DNA of 17,297 nt from Chloroflexota bacterium (GCA_013820865.1 JACDHU010000009.1:1-17297), one strand, 5' to 3'; shown: positions 1-6,368, counted from the first letter of the stretch. Notes: a model not told the origin generated them from the letters alone. Program-made: numbers and translations.

Positions 1-1
1 G

Positions 2-280
2 GTCGCGACCGCCGATCCGGCTCCGCCACGACGCGCGAAGACAGTCGCTGGGGAGGTGGCCGCGGCCAAGGCGGCTGATGACGCGTTGATGGGAGCTCGA
101 TCGAAGCTATCGGAGGGGGTCGATGATCTCGTCGAGATCCTGCGGCAACCGGAGATGATGGACCAGATCCCCGAGGTCAATCGGGCCAACTTCGCCAAGC
201 ATCTGACGATCACCAAGCTGAAGATCGAGAATGCCATCGCCATCATCCGGGCCGGTGCGCCCCAGCGCGAGGAGACCTAG
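2..280 (+). CDS. 3' end of an unknown protein (5' truncated by window edge)
   Basis: The reading frame is open from base 2 to a TAG at 278-280, so only the C-terminal 92 residues are visible and the true start lies outside the window. A GTG at 56 could give a 74-residue protein, but nothing forces that choice. The visible part has a Pro/Arg/Ala-rich stretch followed by a likely helical segment that is acidic and amphipathic (KLSEGVDDLVEIL, then PEVNRANFAKHLTITKLKIENAIAII). No signal peptide, membrane segment or catalytic motif is visible. I do not recognise the family. The stop codon sits inside the first unit of a 15-bp tandem repeat, so two further in-frame TAG codons follow. Confidence 0.55.
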   Translation, partial: VATADPAPPRRAKTVAGEVAAAKAADDALMGARSKLSEGVDDLVEILRQPEMMDQIPEVNRANFAKHLTITKLKIENAIAIIRAGAPQREET

Positions 281-319
281 CGCGCAGAGACCTAGCGCGC
301 AGAGACCTAGCGCGCAGAG
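272..319. repeat. Three perfect 15-bp tandem repeats between convergent genes
   Basis: The unit gagacctagcgcgca occurs three times without change at 272-286, 287-301 and 302-316, followed by the start of a fourth copy (gag, 317-319). The array begins in the last codons of the upstream partial gene and fills nearly all the space before the stop of the minus-strand gene at 329. The unit length is a multiple of three, so each copy repeats TAG in the same frame. This looks like recent replication slippage. Confidence 0.9.
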
Positions 320-328
320 TCGTGGTCC

Positions 329-685
329 TCAGGCGGTGTAAGACATGACCTCGCGGTGCACCACGAGGAAGTCGATGAGCTTGGCGCGCGCACCCGGATC
401 AATGCGGCGCAGGCCGATGATGGCCTTCGGAAGCTCGAAGATCGGCGCCGCCAGTGACCCGGCGGTGTCGATCCCGACAACGTGGTCCGGTCCCCCGCCG
501 ACGAGGAACGCGCGCTGGAAGCCACGAGCATCGAGCCCAGACGCGCGCGAGAAGGCGTCGATCGCGTTGCCGACGCCGAGGCGCTTGGCGAAGTCGACGA
601 AGAGGTCGGCCGCCCACGTATCGATCTGGCGATTGTCCTGGGCCTCCGCCATCTCCCGGTAGCCCTTCTCTTCAATCTCGCTCAC
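329..685 (-). CDS. Hypothetical protein, 118 aa
   Basis: I do not recognise this family. I chose the GTG start at 683-685 because AGGAGA lies 4-5 bases upstream of it, and the longer open frame further upstream would run through the divergent promoter region and into the oppositely oriented gene at 779. The product starts VSEIEEKGYREMAEA and is a soluble, mostly helical-looking protein. It has a Gly-rich turn (VGGGPDHVVGIDTAGSL) in the middle and a C-terminal helix ending VVHREVMSYTA. There is no signal peptide or membrane segment, and only one cysteine-free globular region is apparent. The gene converges with the partial gene on its left and diverges from the hypothetical gene on its right. 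No function can be assigned. Confidence 0.6.
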   Translation of the reverse strand: MSEIEEKGYREMAEAQDNRQIDTWAADLFVDFAKRLGVGNAIDAFSRASGLDARGFQRAFLVGGGPDHVVGIDTAGSLAAPIFELPKAIIGLRRIDPGARAKLIDFLVVHREVMSYTA

Positions 686-713
686 GGTTCTCCTCTGGAT
701 GCCTGGCGCACTG

Positions 714-742
714 AGTCTAGTCGAGGATGCCGCGCCAGCGAA
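714..742 (-). promoter_or_regulatory. Candidate sigma-70 promoter for the 329-685 gene
   Basis: On the minus strand TAGACT (714-719) is preceded 17 bases upstream by TTCGCT (737-742). This puts a transcript start near 706-708, about 22 bases before the GTG start and ahead of its AGGAGA ribosome site. The -10 matches consensus at 4 of 6 positions and the -35 at 3 of 6. Confidence 0.35.
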
Positions 743-766
743 CCGCGCGGATGCCGCCCACTGCGC

Positions 767-772
767 TATTCT
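767..772 (+). promoter_or_regulatory. Candidate -10 box giving a leaderless transcript for the 779 gene
   Basis: TATTCT ends six bases before the ATG at 779, so a normal -10 to +1 distance places the transcript start on the start codon itself. No ribosome-binding sequence is present between the box and the ATG. No good -35 is visible at 16-18 bases spacing. Confidence 0.35.
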
Positions 773-778
773 CCGCCC

Positions 779-1360
779 ATGATCGACCGCAACGCCGATC
801 CCCGCACCGAGGATACCCTCGTGTTCGAGCTGCTGCGCACGCCACGTGGCAGCTCGGAGCCTGAAATCGTGGGCCTTGCCACCTTCCGCGGCGGGCGCTC
901 GACGATCGAAGCGCCCGAGGCCGTCAAGGTCGCAGTGGACGAGCTGCTCACGCACGCGTTCGTCGATCGCGTTCAGGCTGACGAGCGCCCACGCGGCTAT
1001 CGGCGCAGCGGACGCGGGATCGTTGATCGTCTCGTGCCGGGCATGGCCGAGCATTTCATCGCCCGACTGCGTGGCCTCTGGCTCAGCTACCCCGATGGGA
1101 CCGTGGTGACCGCGCGCGAGGCAACAAGAGGATCAGGCGGCGCGACCCTTGCGCTCCCCGATGCGTCCGAGACGGCCCCGCCAATCACCGATGCCACGAT
1201 ACGGCGCTCGACCCTGGTGTTCGCCGACCGGATGCTCGGTACGAGACCCTTGGCCGGCACCCACGCCCCCGAAGTTGGCGTTCGTCCAGCCGAAGCGGTG
1301 TCGCGCGACGCCGCCGGCACCGGCACCATAAACCGCACCGATTGCGGCTGGATCGCCTAA
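779..1360 (+). CDS. Hypothetical protein, 193 aa
   Basis: I do not recognise the family. The ATG at 779 is chosen over upstream in-frame starts because the longer frame would overlap most of the minus-strand gene at 329-685, and because a TATTCT -10 box lies just before it. The product is soluble with no signal peptide or membrane segment. Residues 1-100 look like an ordered alpha/beta domain (TLVFELLRTP, EIVGLATFRGG, VKVAVDELLTHAF). The C-terminal third is rich in Ala, Thr, Gly and Pro and looks flexible. There is one cysteine, near the C terminus (TDCGWIA). It diverges from the minus-strand gene across a 93-base gap. No function can be assigned. Confidence 0.65.
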   Translation: MIDRNADPRTEDTLVFELLRTPRGSSEPEIVGLATFRGGRSTIEAPEAVKVAVDELLTHAFVDRVQADERPRGYRRSGRGIVDRLVPGMAEHFIARLRGLWLSYPDGTVVTAREATRGSGGATLALPDASETAPPITDATIRRSTLVFADRMLGTRPLAGTHAPEVGVRPAEAVSRDAAGTGTINRTDCGWIA

Positions 1361-1403
1361 CCACCTAGATTTACATAGATTCCGATGAGCCTAGTCTGCG
1401 GGG

Positions 1404-1409
1404 TATGAT
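1404..1409 (+). promoter_or_regulatory. Candidate -10 box for the small membrane protein
   Basis: TATGAT is followed seven bases later by the ATG at 1417, so the predicted transcript start falls on or beside that start codon. A poor -35 (TTCCGA, 1380-1385) lies 18 bases upstream. The same box overlaps the alternative ATG at 1405, which argues against using that start. Confidence 0.35.
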
Positions 1410-1416
1410 TTTGATC

Positions 1417-1644
1417 ATGACGTTCCTGAAGTATTTCGCCATTCCGCTGCTCGTCATCGCCGTCGCCGCCATCTACTGGTTCGTCAGCTATGAGGCGGCG
1501 GGCTCGGTCATGTTGCTGGTGTTCGGATTCGCCATGGCGGTCATGGGCTGGATCCTGGTTCCGACCTTCGGCGACGTCGGGCCAACCGCGCCCGTCGACC
1601 CAGACTGGCAGGAAGACCCAGACTGGCAGGAACGCCGGGGCTGA
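1417..1644 (+). CDS. Small two-helix membrane protein, 75 aa
   Basis: Two hydrophobic segments fill the first two thirds of the protein: roughly residues 5-24 (KYFAIPLLVIAVAAIYWFVS) and 29-48 (GSVMLLVFGFAMAVMGWILV). They are followed by an acidic tail containing DPDWQE twice. The short loop with Trp, Ser and Glu between the helices, and the overall size, recall small cytochrome c oxidase subunit IV-type proteins (CtaF-like) of high-GC bacteria. That resemblance is only an impression, and no other oxidase gene is nearby. I prefer the ATG at 1417. The ATG at 1405 would add MILI and overlaps a likely -10 box. No ribosome site precedes either. The hairpin that follows at 1673 better suits the opposite strand. 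Confidence 0.65.
   Translation: MTFLKYFAIPLLVIAVAAIYWFVSYEAAGSVMLLVFGFAMAVMGWILVPTFGDVGPTAPVDPDWQEDPDWQERRG
1597..1632 (+). repeat. Perfect 18-bp tandem duplication (DPDWQE x2)
   Basis: GACCCAGACTGGCAGGAA is present twice back to back inside the tail of the small membrane protein, adding one extra DPDWQE hexapeptide in frame. The identity is complete at DNA level, so the duplication is probably recent. Confidence 0.9.
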
Positions 1645-1672
1645 CCACGGGCGGAATCGGCCAACGAAAAGA

Positions 1673-1721
1673 CCGAACACTGCGGCTGCCCTGGCGGCAG
1701 AACCGCCAACGCAGTGTCCGG
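1673..1721 (-). terminator. Imperfect hairpin with T-rich tail on the minus strand
   Basis: ccgaacactgcg (1673-1684) pairs with cgcagtgtccgg (1710-1721) with one mismatch in 12. The 25-base loop contains smaller stems (ctgcc/ggcag). Read on the minus strand it is followed by TCTTTTCGTT, as expected for a terminator of transcripts coming from tRNA-Asn. Read on the plus strand no T tract follows. The long loop and the distance of about 100 bases from the tRNA lower my confidence. Confidence 0.35.
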
Positions 1722-1822
1722 CTCACTCGTAATAACGTTCGCCAGTCGCCAGCGTTAGCCTCGGCCGCGCGTAGGTTCGCCACCTTCGATCAGGTATGCC
1801 CGATCCGATCCACTGGTGAAGG

Positions 1823-1897
1823 TGGCTCCGGCGGTAGGATTCGAACCTACGACATGGCGGTTAACAGCCGCCCGCTCTACCACTGAGCTACGCCGGA
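1823..1897 (-). tRNA. tRNA-Asn (anticodon GTT)
   Basis: A complete cloverleaf can be folded on the minus strand. The acceptor stem TCCGGCG/CGCCGGA has 7 pairs. The D stem is GCTC/GAGC with loop AGTGGTA. The anticodon stem GGCGG/CCGCC encloses CTGTTAA, giving anticodon GTT for asparagine. A 5-base variable loop follows, then the T stem GTAGG/CCTAC with loop TTCGAAT. The discriminator base is G and a 3' CCA is encoded (1823-1825). It stands alone, divergent from the CoA-binding protein gene. Confidence 0.97.
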
Positions 1898-1909
1898 ACG
1901 CAGGGCGCC

Positions 1910-1939
1910 ACGATATCGGATGGTCGTGGGACTGGCGAA
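1910..1939 (-). promoter_or_regulatory. Candidate promoter for tRNA-Asn
   Basis: On the minus strand TTCGCC (1934-1939) and TATCGT (1910-1915) are 18 bases apart. This would start transcription about five bases before the mature tRNA. Both boxes match consensus only partly (3 and 4 of 6). Confidence 0.3.
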
Positions 1940-1945
1940 TAATAC
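1940..1945 (+). promoter_or_regulatory. Candidate -10 box for the CoA-binding protein gene
   Basis: TAATAC lies 27 bases before the ATG at 1973. It would give a short leader that includes the ribosome site GAGGAG (1956-1961). No convincing -35 is visible. The box directly abuts the candidate -35 of the divergent tRNA promoter. Confidence 0.3.
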
Positions 1946-1972
1946 CGCATCATCTGAGGAGCTTCCAAGCCG

Positions 1973-2446
1973 ATGACCGACGACTCCCCAAGCACCCGCG
2001 TGACATCGAAACGCCAGTCACGGGACGACCTCCTGCGGATCTACCGCGAATCGGTGACAATCGCGGTCGTCGGCGCGTCGACCAACGCGGATCGACCAGC
2101 CCATTACGTGCCGCTCTACCTGCAGTCGCAGGGCTATCGAATCATCCCGATCAGTCCGCGTGGTGGCGAGATCTTTGGCGAGCCGGTTCTACGAGCGCTG
2201 GACGAGGCCAGGGAGCCGATCGACATCGTCGACGTCTTCCGCCCAGCCAACGAGGGCCCCGAGATCGCCCGCGACGCGGCGCGCATCGGTGCCAAGGTCG
2301 TGTGGTTCCAGCCCGGGACTCAAAGCGGCACCGCATCGGCCATTGCCGCAGCGGCTGGGCTGGCGGTCGTCACGCGCCTGTGCCTGGGAACGACCCATGG
2401 AACGCTCGGACTCGGTCCCGGCCCGGAGCACGTCGAATCGGACTGA
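1973..2446 (+). CDS. CoA-binding protein, YccU family, 157 aa
   Basis: The product is a single Rossmann-type CoA-binding domain as in YccU (CoA_binding_2). Visible hallmarks are the first strand and glycine turn VTIAVVGAST (about residues 28-37), the R-P-A-H-Y-V segment after it, YRIIPISPRGGEIFGEPVLRAL (about 55-76), and the strand IDIVDVFRP (83-91). Towards the end is AKVVWFQPGTQ, the conserved Q-x-G segment. The protein is soluble, and members of this family bind CoA or acyl-CoA without a well-defined reaction. The N-terminal 25 residues (Thr/Ser/Arg-rich) precede the domain. The ATG start is supported by GAGGAG about 11 bases upstream. It converges with rpoD across 62 bases in which I see no strong terminator. 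Confidence 0.88.
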   Translation: MTDDSPSTRVTSKRQSRDDLLRIYRESVTIAVVGASTNADRPAHYVPLYLQSQGYRIIPISPRGGEIFGEPVLRALDEAREPIDIVDVFRPANEGPEIARDAARIGAKVVWFQPGTQSGTASAIAAAAGLAVVTRLCLGTTHGTLGLGPGPEHVESD

Positions 2447-2508
2447 TCCACGCGGGCAGACGGAGCTCGCTCGCTGCGCTATCGCCACCATCCGCATCGC
2501 AGCACCGG

Positions 2509-4443
2509 CTACTCCAGGTAGTCCTTGAGCTTGCGGGAGCGCGAGGGGTGACGCAGCTTGCGCAACGCCTTGGCCTCGATCTGGCGGATCCGCTCGCGGG
2601 TCACGTTGAAGTCGCGGCCGACCTCCTCGAGCGTCCGTGACCGGCCGTCCTCAAGCCCGAAGCGAAGCTGAAGGACACGGCGCTCCCGCGGAGTGAGTGA
2701 GTCGAGCACCCCCTCCACCTGCTCCTTGAGCAGCTGGTGCGAAGCGGCATCTGCTGGAGCCACGGACGCAAGGTCCGGGATGAAGTCGCCGAGGTGCGAG
2801 TCCTCCTCCTCGCCGATCGGCGTCTCGAGGCTCACCGGCTCCTGGGAGACCTTCATGATCTCGCGCACCTTCTCGGGCGAAACCGTCTGCGGGCCCTCGG
2901 CCACGCGGACGTCAACTTCGCCCTCGGTCGGCTCGCGCTGAAGCTTGTCGCGCAGCTCTCGAATGATCTCGTCGCGGCTCATGCGGCGCGCGATCTCCTC
3001 CACCGTCGGCTCACGTCCCAGCTCCTGCAGGAGCGTGCGCGACACGCGGATGAGTCGGTTGATCGTCTCGACCATGTGGACCGGGATGCGGATCGTCCGT
3101 GCCTGGTCGGCGATGGCGCGCGTGATGGCCTGCCGGATCCACCACGTCGCGTAGGTGCTGAACTTGAATCCCTTCTCGTAGTCGAACTTTTCGACGGCGC
3201 GAATGAGACCGATATTCCCCTCCTGGATGAGATCAAGGAAGCTCATGCCTCGGCCGATGTACTTCTTGGCGATGCTGACCACCAGGCGCAGGTTGGCCTC
3301 AGTCAGGCGCTTGCGCGCATCGGTGCTCTGCTCGACCAGCCGTCCGGAGCGCTTCTCGAGCGGCACCTCGGCCGGAATCGTCGGGTCATAGCCAAGGCTG
3401 AGCGTGTACTCCGCCTCGTTGCCCGCCGCGATGTACTCGGCCACGATCTCCTGGGCCGTCTCGCGCGCCCAGCGCTCGAGCTCGTACAGCTCGGGAGCGC
3501 CCGCATGGCTGATGGATCGGAACCGATACGTCGAGCCGAACAGGATGGCGTCGCGGATGCCCTGCGCCGGATCGGCTGCGAGGACCTTGATGATCGACTC
3601 GGCCTCCATCAGCCGGGTCCGCGCGTCGTCGTCGAGGTTCGTCGCCTTGCGCGCCTTGGCCAGTTTGATCGTCGGCGGCTCGATGGTCTGGCGCTTGCGC
3701 CCGGTCCACCAGTCGATCGCCTCGTGGGTGACGCGCGGCGAGTCCTTCGGCATGTCGAACGCGCGCATGGCGGCCATGCTTCGCGCCTTCGGCTCCAGAT
3801 CAAGCGTCACCCACGCGAACAAGTTCACCAGCGCGCGCGCCGGATCCTCGACCATGAGCTCACCGAGCTCGATGGCCTTGGCAAGGACGACCTCCTCCTC
3901 CGCCGTCAGGAGCGCGACCTTGCCGATCTCCTTGAGGTACATGCGCACCGGGTCGTCAATACCGATGAGGTCCGCGGCCAGGGCCTCGAGATCCTCCTCG
4001 CCGGGCTTCGTCCTGCTTGACGCCGAAGCAGGCTTCTTCGTCTCGGACTCTCCCCCCTCGGGCTCGCCAATGAGGGTCGGCTGGTTATCAGCGTCGAGGA
4101 CCTCGATCCCCGCCTCATGTGCGGTGGCATACAGCTCCTCGATCTGGGCCATCTGCGCCTCGGGCTGGGGCAGCGCCTCGAGAATCTGATCGTGCGTGAT
4201 GAAGCCCTCTTCACGACCGCGCTTGATCAGGCCGCTGACGATGGCAGCCTGGGCCCTCTGGTCCACGCTGCCGCCGGCCGTCGTCCCACGCCTTGCCGGC
4301 GCAACAGCCTTTGACGTCGCCGCCGCCTTTTTCGCCGGCGGGGCCGAGACCTTCGTCGGCGGCTTGGGCTCGGACTTCGCCGTGGTCTTCTTCGCCGGCT
4401 CGGCCTTCGCCGGTGGCTTCGGGGTTCTCGTGTTTGTCGCCAC
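2509..4443 (-). CDS. rpoD: RNA polymerase primary sigma factor RpoD (sigma-70), 644 aa
   Basis: This directs RNA polymerase core to housekeeping promoters. Residues 1-55 are a low-complexity Lys/Ala/Pro/Thr tail. Region 1.1-like sequence follows (about 60-120). Region 1.2 is at 163-194 (DDPVRMYLKEIGKVALLT). A non-conserved block of about 170 residues precedes region 2 (about 378-450), which carries LDLIQEGNIGLIRAVEKFD and the region 2.4 segment WWIRQAITRAIADQ. Region 3 (454-550) has an extra block of about 32 residues at 490-521. Region 4 (585-640) has the helix-turn-helix TLEEVGRDFNVTRERIRQIE. The GTG start is supported by GAGGAGAAG a few bases upstream, inside the end of dnaG. Only two bases separate the dnaG stop from this start, so the genes are an operon with likely translational coupling. 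Confidence 0.97.
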   Translation of the reverse strand: MATNTRTPKPPAKAEPAKKTTAKSEPKPPTKVSAPPAKKAAATSKAVAPARRGTTAGGSVDQRAQAAIVSGLIKRGREEGFITHDQILEALPQPEAQMAQIEELYATAHEAGIEVLDADNQPTLIGEPEGGESETKKPASASSRTKPGEEDLEALAADLIGIDDPVRMYLKEIGKVALLTAEEEVVLAKAIELGELMVEDPARALVNLFAWVTLDLEPKARSMAAMRAFDMPKDSPRVTHEAIDWWTGRKRQTIEPPTIKLAKARKATNLDDDARTRLMEAESIIKVLAADPAQGIRDAILFGSTYRFRSISHAGAPELYELERWARETAQEIVAEYIAAGNEAEYTLSLGYDPTIPAEVPLEKRSGRLVEQSTDARKRLTEANLRLVVSIAKKYIGRGMSFLDLIQEGNIGLIRAVEKFDYEKGFKFSTYATWWIRQAITRAIADQARTIRIPVHMVETINRLIRVSRTLLQELGREPTVEEIARRMSRDEIIRELRDKLQREPTEGEVDVRVAEGPQTVSPEKVREIMKVSQEPVSLETPIGEEEDSHLGDFIPDLASVAPADAASHQLLKEQVEGVLDSLTPRERRVLQLRFGLEDGRSRTLEEVGRDFNVTRERIRQIEAKALRKLRHPSRSRKLKDYLE

Positions 4444-4445
4444 GC

Positions 4446-6326
4446 TCAGCTTCTCCTCTCGCCGGACACCATGGCCGGTCCTCTCATCGTTCTCACCAGC
4501 TGCTCGCGTTGCTGCGTCAGCTCCTGGAACTGTCGTTCCAGATCTCGAATGTCATCAGTCGACCCGTCCTCCGCGCTCGCGCGGATCAGGGCCTCCATGT
4601 CGCTCAATCGCTCGGTCGTGTGTTCCACACGAAGGCGGAGCAGGCACACGCGAAACGATTCGCGATCGGTCTCGAGGTCGGGGCGCATGCCACGCGCTCG
4701 GACCATGGCCAGCAGGCTCCGCGCCAGATCCGCACTCGCGGCGTCGAGACCGGCCACCAAGGCCTCGAGGTCCGGCCGGCCACCCGCCGCCACCACCGCG
4801 GTGCGCCAGGCCTGACCCAGCGCCTGCGCGGACTCATCGCGGAGAGGAAGGCGCTCACCTTCGGGCAACTCTGCTGCCAGCGACGGGTTGATCAGCAGGA
4901 GGATCAGAGCTTCTCGCTGCAACTGGTCCAGCTTTGGCTCGCCGTCGAGCGGCGACGTCGACTGCTGTGGTCGAATCGAGACCGGCACGGGACCCCGCGA
5001 GAGTTCATCTCGCAGGACGCGCTCATCAATCCCGGCCAGCTGGGCCAGCTGCGGCACGTAAGAATCCTGCTCAACCCGGTCCGGGATGCGGCGCAGCAGG
5101 TCGAGCATGCGTCGCGAATAGGCGCTGCGGCCCTGGGCCTGACGCATGTCGACCTCCGCGGCTGCTCGCGCCATGAAGTACGGCAACAGCTCCTCGGCAT
5201 CGGCGACCGATTGACGCCATCCGTCGGGATCGGTCCGGATGAGCTCATCGGGGTCCTTGCCCGCGGGAATGCGAATGACGCGCACCTTGCTGACCACCGG
5301 GCCGAGCTCCTCGAGAAGACCACGCTGGGTCGCCGCCTCACCGGCGAGGTCGACGTCGTACGCGAGCGCGACCGCATCGGCATAGCGATTGGCAAGCTCC
5401 ACCTGGCCCGCCGTCAGCGCGGTGCCGAGACTGGCAACGACGTTGGCGAAGCCGGCCTGGTGGGCGGCCATGACATCGGTATAGCCCTCAACGATGACCG
5501 TGAGCTTCTCGCGGCGGATGGCGCCCTTGGCGAGATCGATCCCGTACAGGGTCCGGCTCTTGTCGAACAGCACCGTGGCCGGCGAGTTCAGGTATTTCGG
5601 ACCCTCGGCGTCGGGCATGATTCGACCGCCAAGACCGATGGCGCGAGCGGAGACATCCCGAATCGGGATGATGATCCGCCCGCGGAAGCGGTCGTATACG
5701 CCACCGCGTGTGGACGGGCTGGCGAGGCCGGCATCGGTCAGCTCGGCATCGGTGAAGCCCTTCCCACGAAGACGCTTGGTCAGGGCCTCCCAGGTATTGG
5801 GTGCATAGCCGATGGTGAACCGATCCAGGGTCTCCTCCGTGAACCCTCGCTCGGCGAGGTACGCACGAGCGCGTTCCGCCTGGCCAGCCTGAAGCAGGAC
5901 CTCGCGGTACCAGGCGACCGCGGCTTCCAACGCCTCGCGCAGGCGGCGTTTGCGACGATCCTCGCGCGCGGTGCGCTCGGACAGCTCGACCCCCGCCCGC
6001 TCAGCCAGCCGGGTCAGCGACTCGCGAAAGTCCAGCCCATCGCGGCGCATGAGAAAGGTGAAGATATCGCCGTGCTCGCCGCAGCCGAAGCAGTGCCACG
6101 TCTCGCGCTCGGGGGTAACGATGAACGAGGGTGTCTTCTCCGCGTGGAACGGACAGAGCCCCTTGTGCACGGTTCCGGCTCGCTTGAGCTGCACCGTCTC
6201 GCCCACGATCTCGACGGCGGGCAGCTTCGCCTTGATCTCCGCGACGATGCCAGATGAGGTTCCAGATGAAAGGGTGATGGCCGCGTCCTCGCGCCCTGTT
6301 CGAGCGCGTGTCAAGTACTTTGTCAA
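4446..6326 (-). CDS. dnaG: DNA primase DnaG, about 626 aa
   Basis: DnaG makes RNA primers at the replication fork together with the DnaB helicase. The zinc-binding domain has C58-P-F-H61 and C79-F-G-C82. The catalytic core has the RFRGRIIIPI strand (about 214-223), the TOPRIM motif EGYTD at 280-284 and the acidic pair D324-V-D326. The usual middle glycine of this DGD-type motif is Val here. The C-terminal part (about 460-620) is the weakly conserved helicase-binding domain. The start is uncertain. The frame offers only TTG at 6324-6326 or TTG at 6312-6314 before the conserved IVAEIKAKL, with no ribosome site at either. A TATAAT box lies just upstream, suggesting a very short leader. It is the first gene of the dnaG-rpoD operon. 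Confidence 0.95.
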   Translation of the reverse strand: MTKYLTRARTGREDAAITLSSGTSSGIVAEIKAKLPAVEIVGETVQLKRAGTVHKGLCPFHAEKTPSFIVTPERETWHCFGCGEHGDIFTFLMRRDGLDFRESLTRLAERAGVELSERTAREDRRKRRLREALEAAVAWYREVLLQAGQAERARAYLAERGFTEETLDRFTIGYAPNTWEALTKRLRGKGFTDAELTDAGLASPSTRGGVYDRFRGRIIIPIRDVSARAIGLGGRIMPDAEGPKYLNSPATVLFDKSRTLYGIDLAKGAIRREKLTVIVEGYTDVMAAHQAGFANVVASLGTALTAGQVELANRYADAVALAYDVDLAGEAATQRGLLEELGPVVSKVRVIRIPAGKDPDELIRTDPDGWRQSVADAEELLPYFMARAAAEVDMRQAQGRSAYSRRMLDLLRRIPDRVEQDSYVPQLAQLAGIDERVLRDELSRGPVPVSIRPQQSTSPLDGEPKLDQLQREALILLLINPSLAAELPEGERLPLRDESAQALGQAWRTAVVAAGGRPDLEALVAGLDAASADLARSLLAMVRARGMRPDLETDRESFRVCLLRLRVEHTTERLSDMEALIRASAEDGSTDDIRDLERQFQELTQQREQLVRTMRGPAMVSGERRS

Positions 6327-6339
6327 GGTCTGAGAGCCA

Positions 6340-6368
6340 ATTATAGCCCCTTGTCAAGCCCCGGTCAT
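6340..6368 (-). promoter_or_regulatory. Promoter of the dnaG-rpoD operon
   Basis: On the minus strand a perfect TATAAT (6340-6345) has ATGACC (6363-6368, 4 of 6 matches) 17 bases upstream. The predicted transcript start is about 6332-6334, leaving a leader of only about 6-8 bases before the TTG at 6326. A TTGACA at 6352-6357 lies only six bases from the TATAAT, so it cannot be its -35. Confidence 0.6.

Noticed and set aside
482..778. Upstream extension of the hypothetical gene that starts at 779
   Set aside because: The extension would overlap the minus-strand gene at 329-685 and both divergent -10 boxes. Its extra sequence looks like antisense.
1823..1897. tRNA-Asn as an integration site of a mobile element
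   Set aside because: No integrase, no direct repeat of the tRNA 3' end, and ordinary chromosomal genes lie on both sides.
2447..2508. Weak stem (gctgcg 2473-2478 with cgcagc 2498-2503) between convergent yccU-like gene and rpoD
   Set aside because: Six pairs with a 19-base loop and no T tract on either strand is too weak to call a terminator.
1816..2640. Open frame of 274 codons on the plus strand across tRNA-Asn and the CoA-binding gene
   Set aside because: It runs through a tRNA gene on the other strand and overlaps a well-supported YccU-type gene in another frame.
2737..4020. Open frame of 427 codons on the plus strand opposite rpoD
   Set aside because: It is a shadow of RpoD, with Arg/Leu/Asp-heavy composition and no recognisable domain.
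4293..6257. Open frame of 654 codons on the plus strand opposite dnaG
   Set aside because: DnaG on the minus strand has intact zinc and TOPRIM motifs. The plus-strand translation has none and reads as a shadow.
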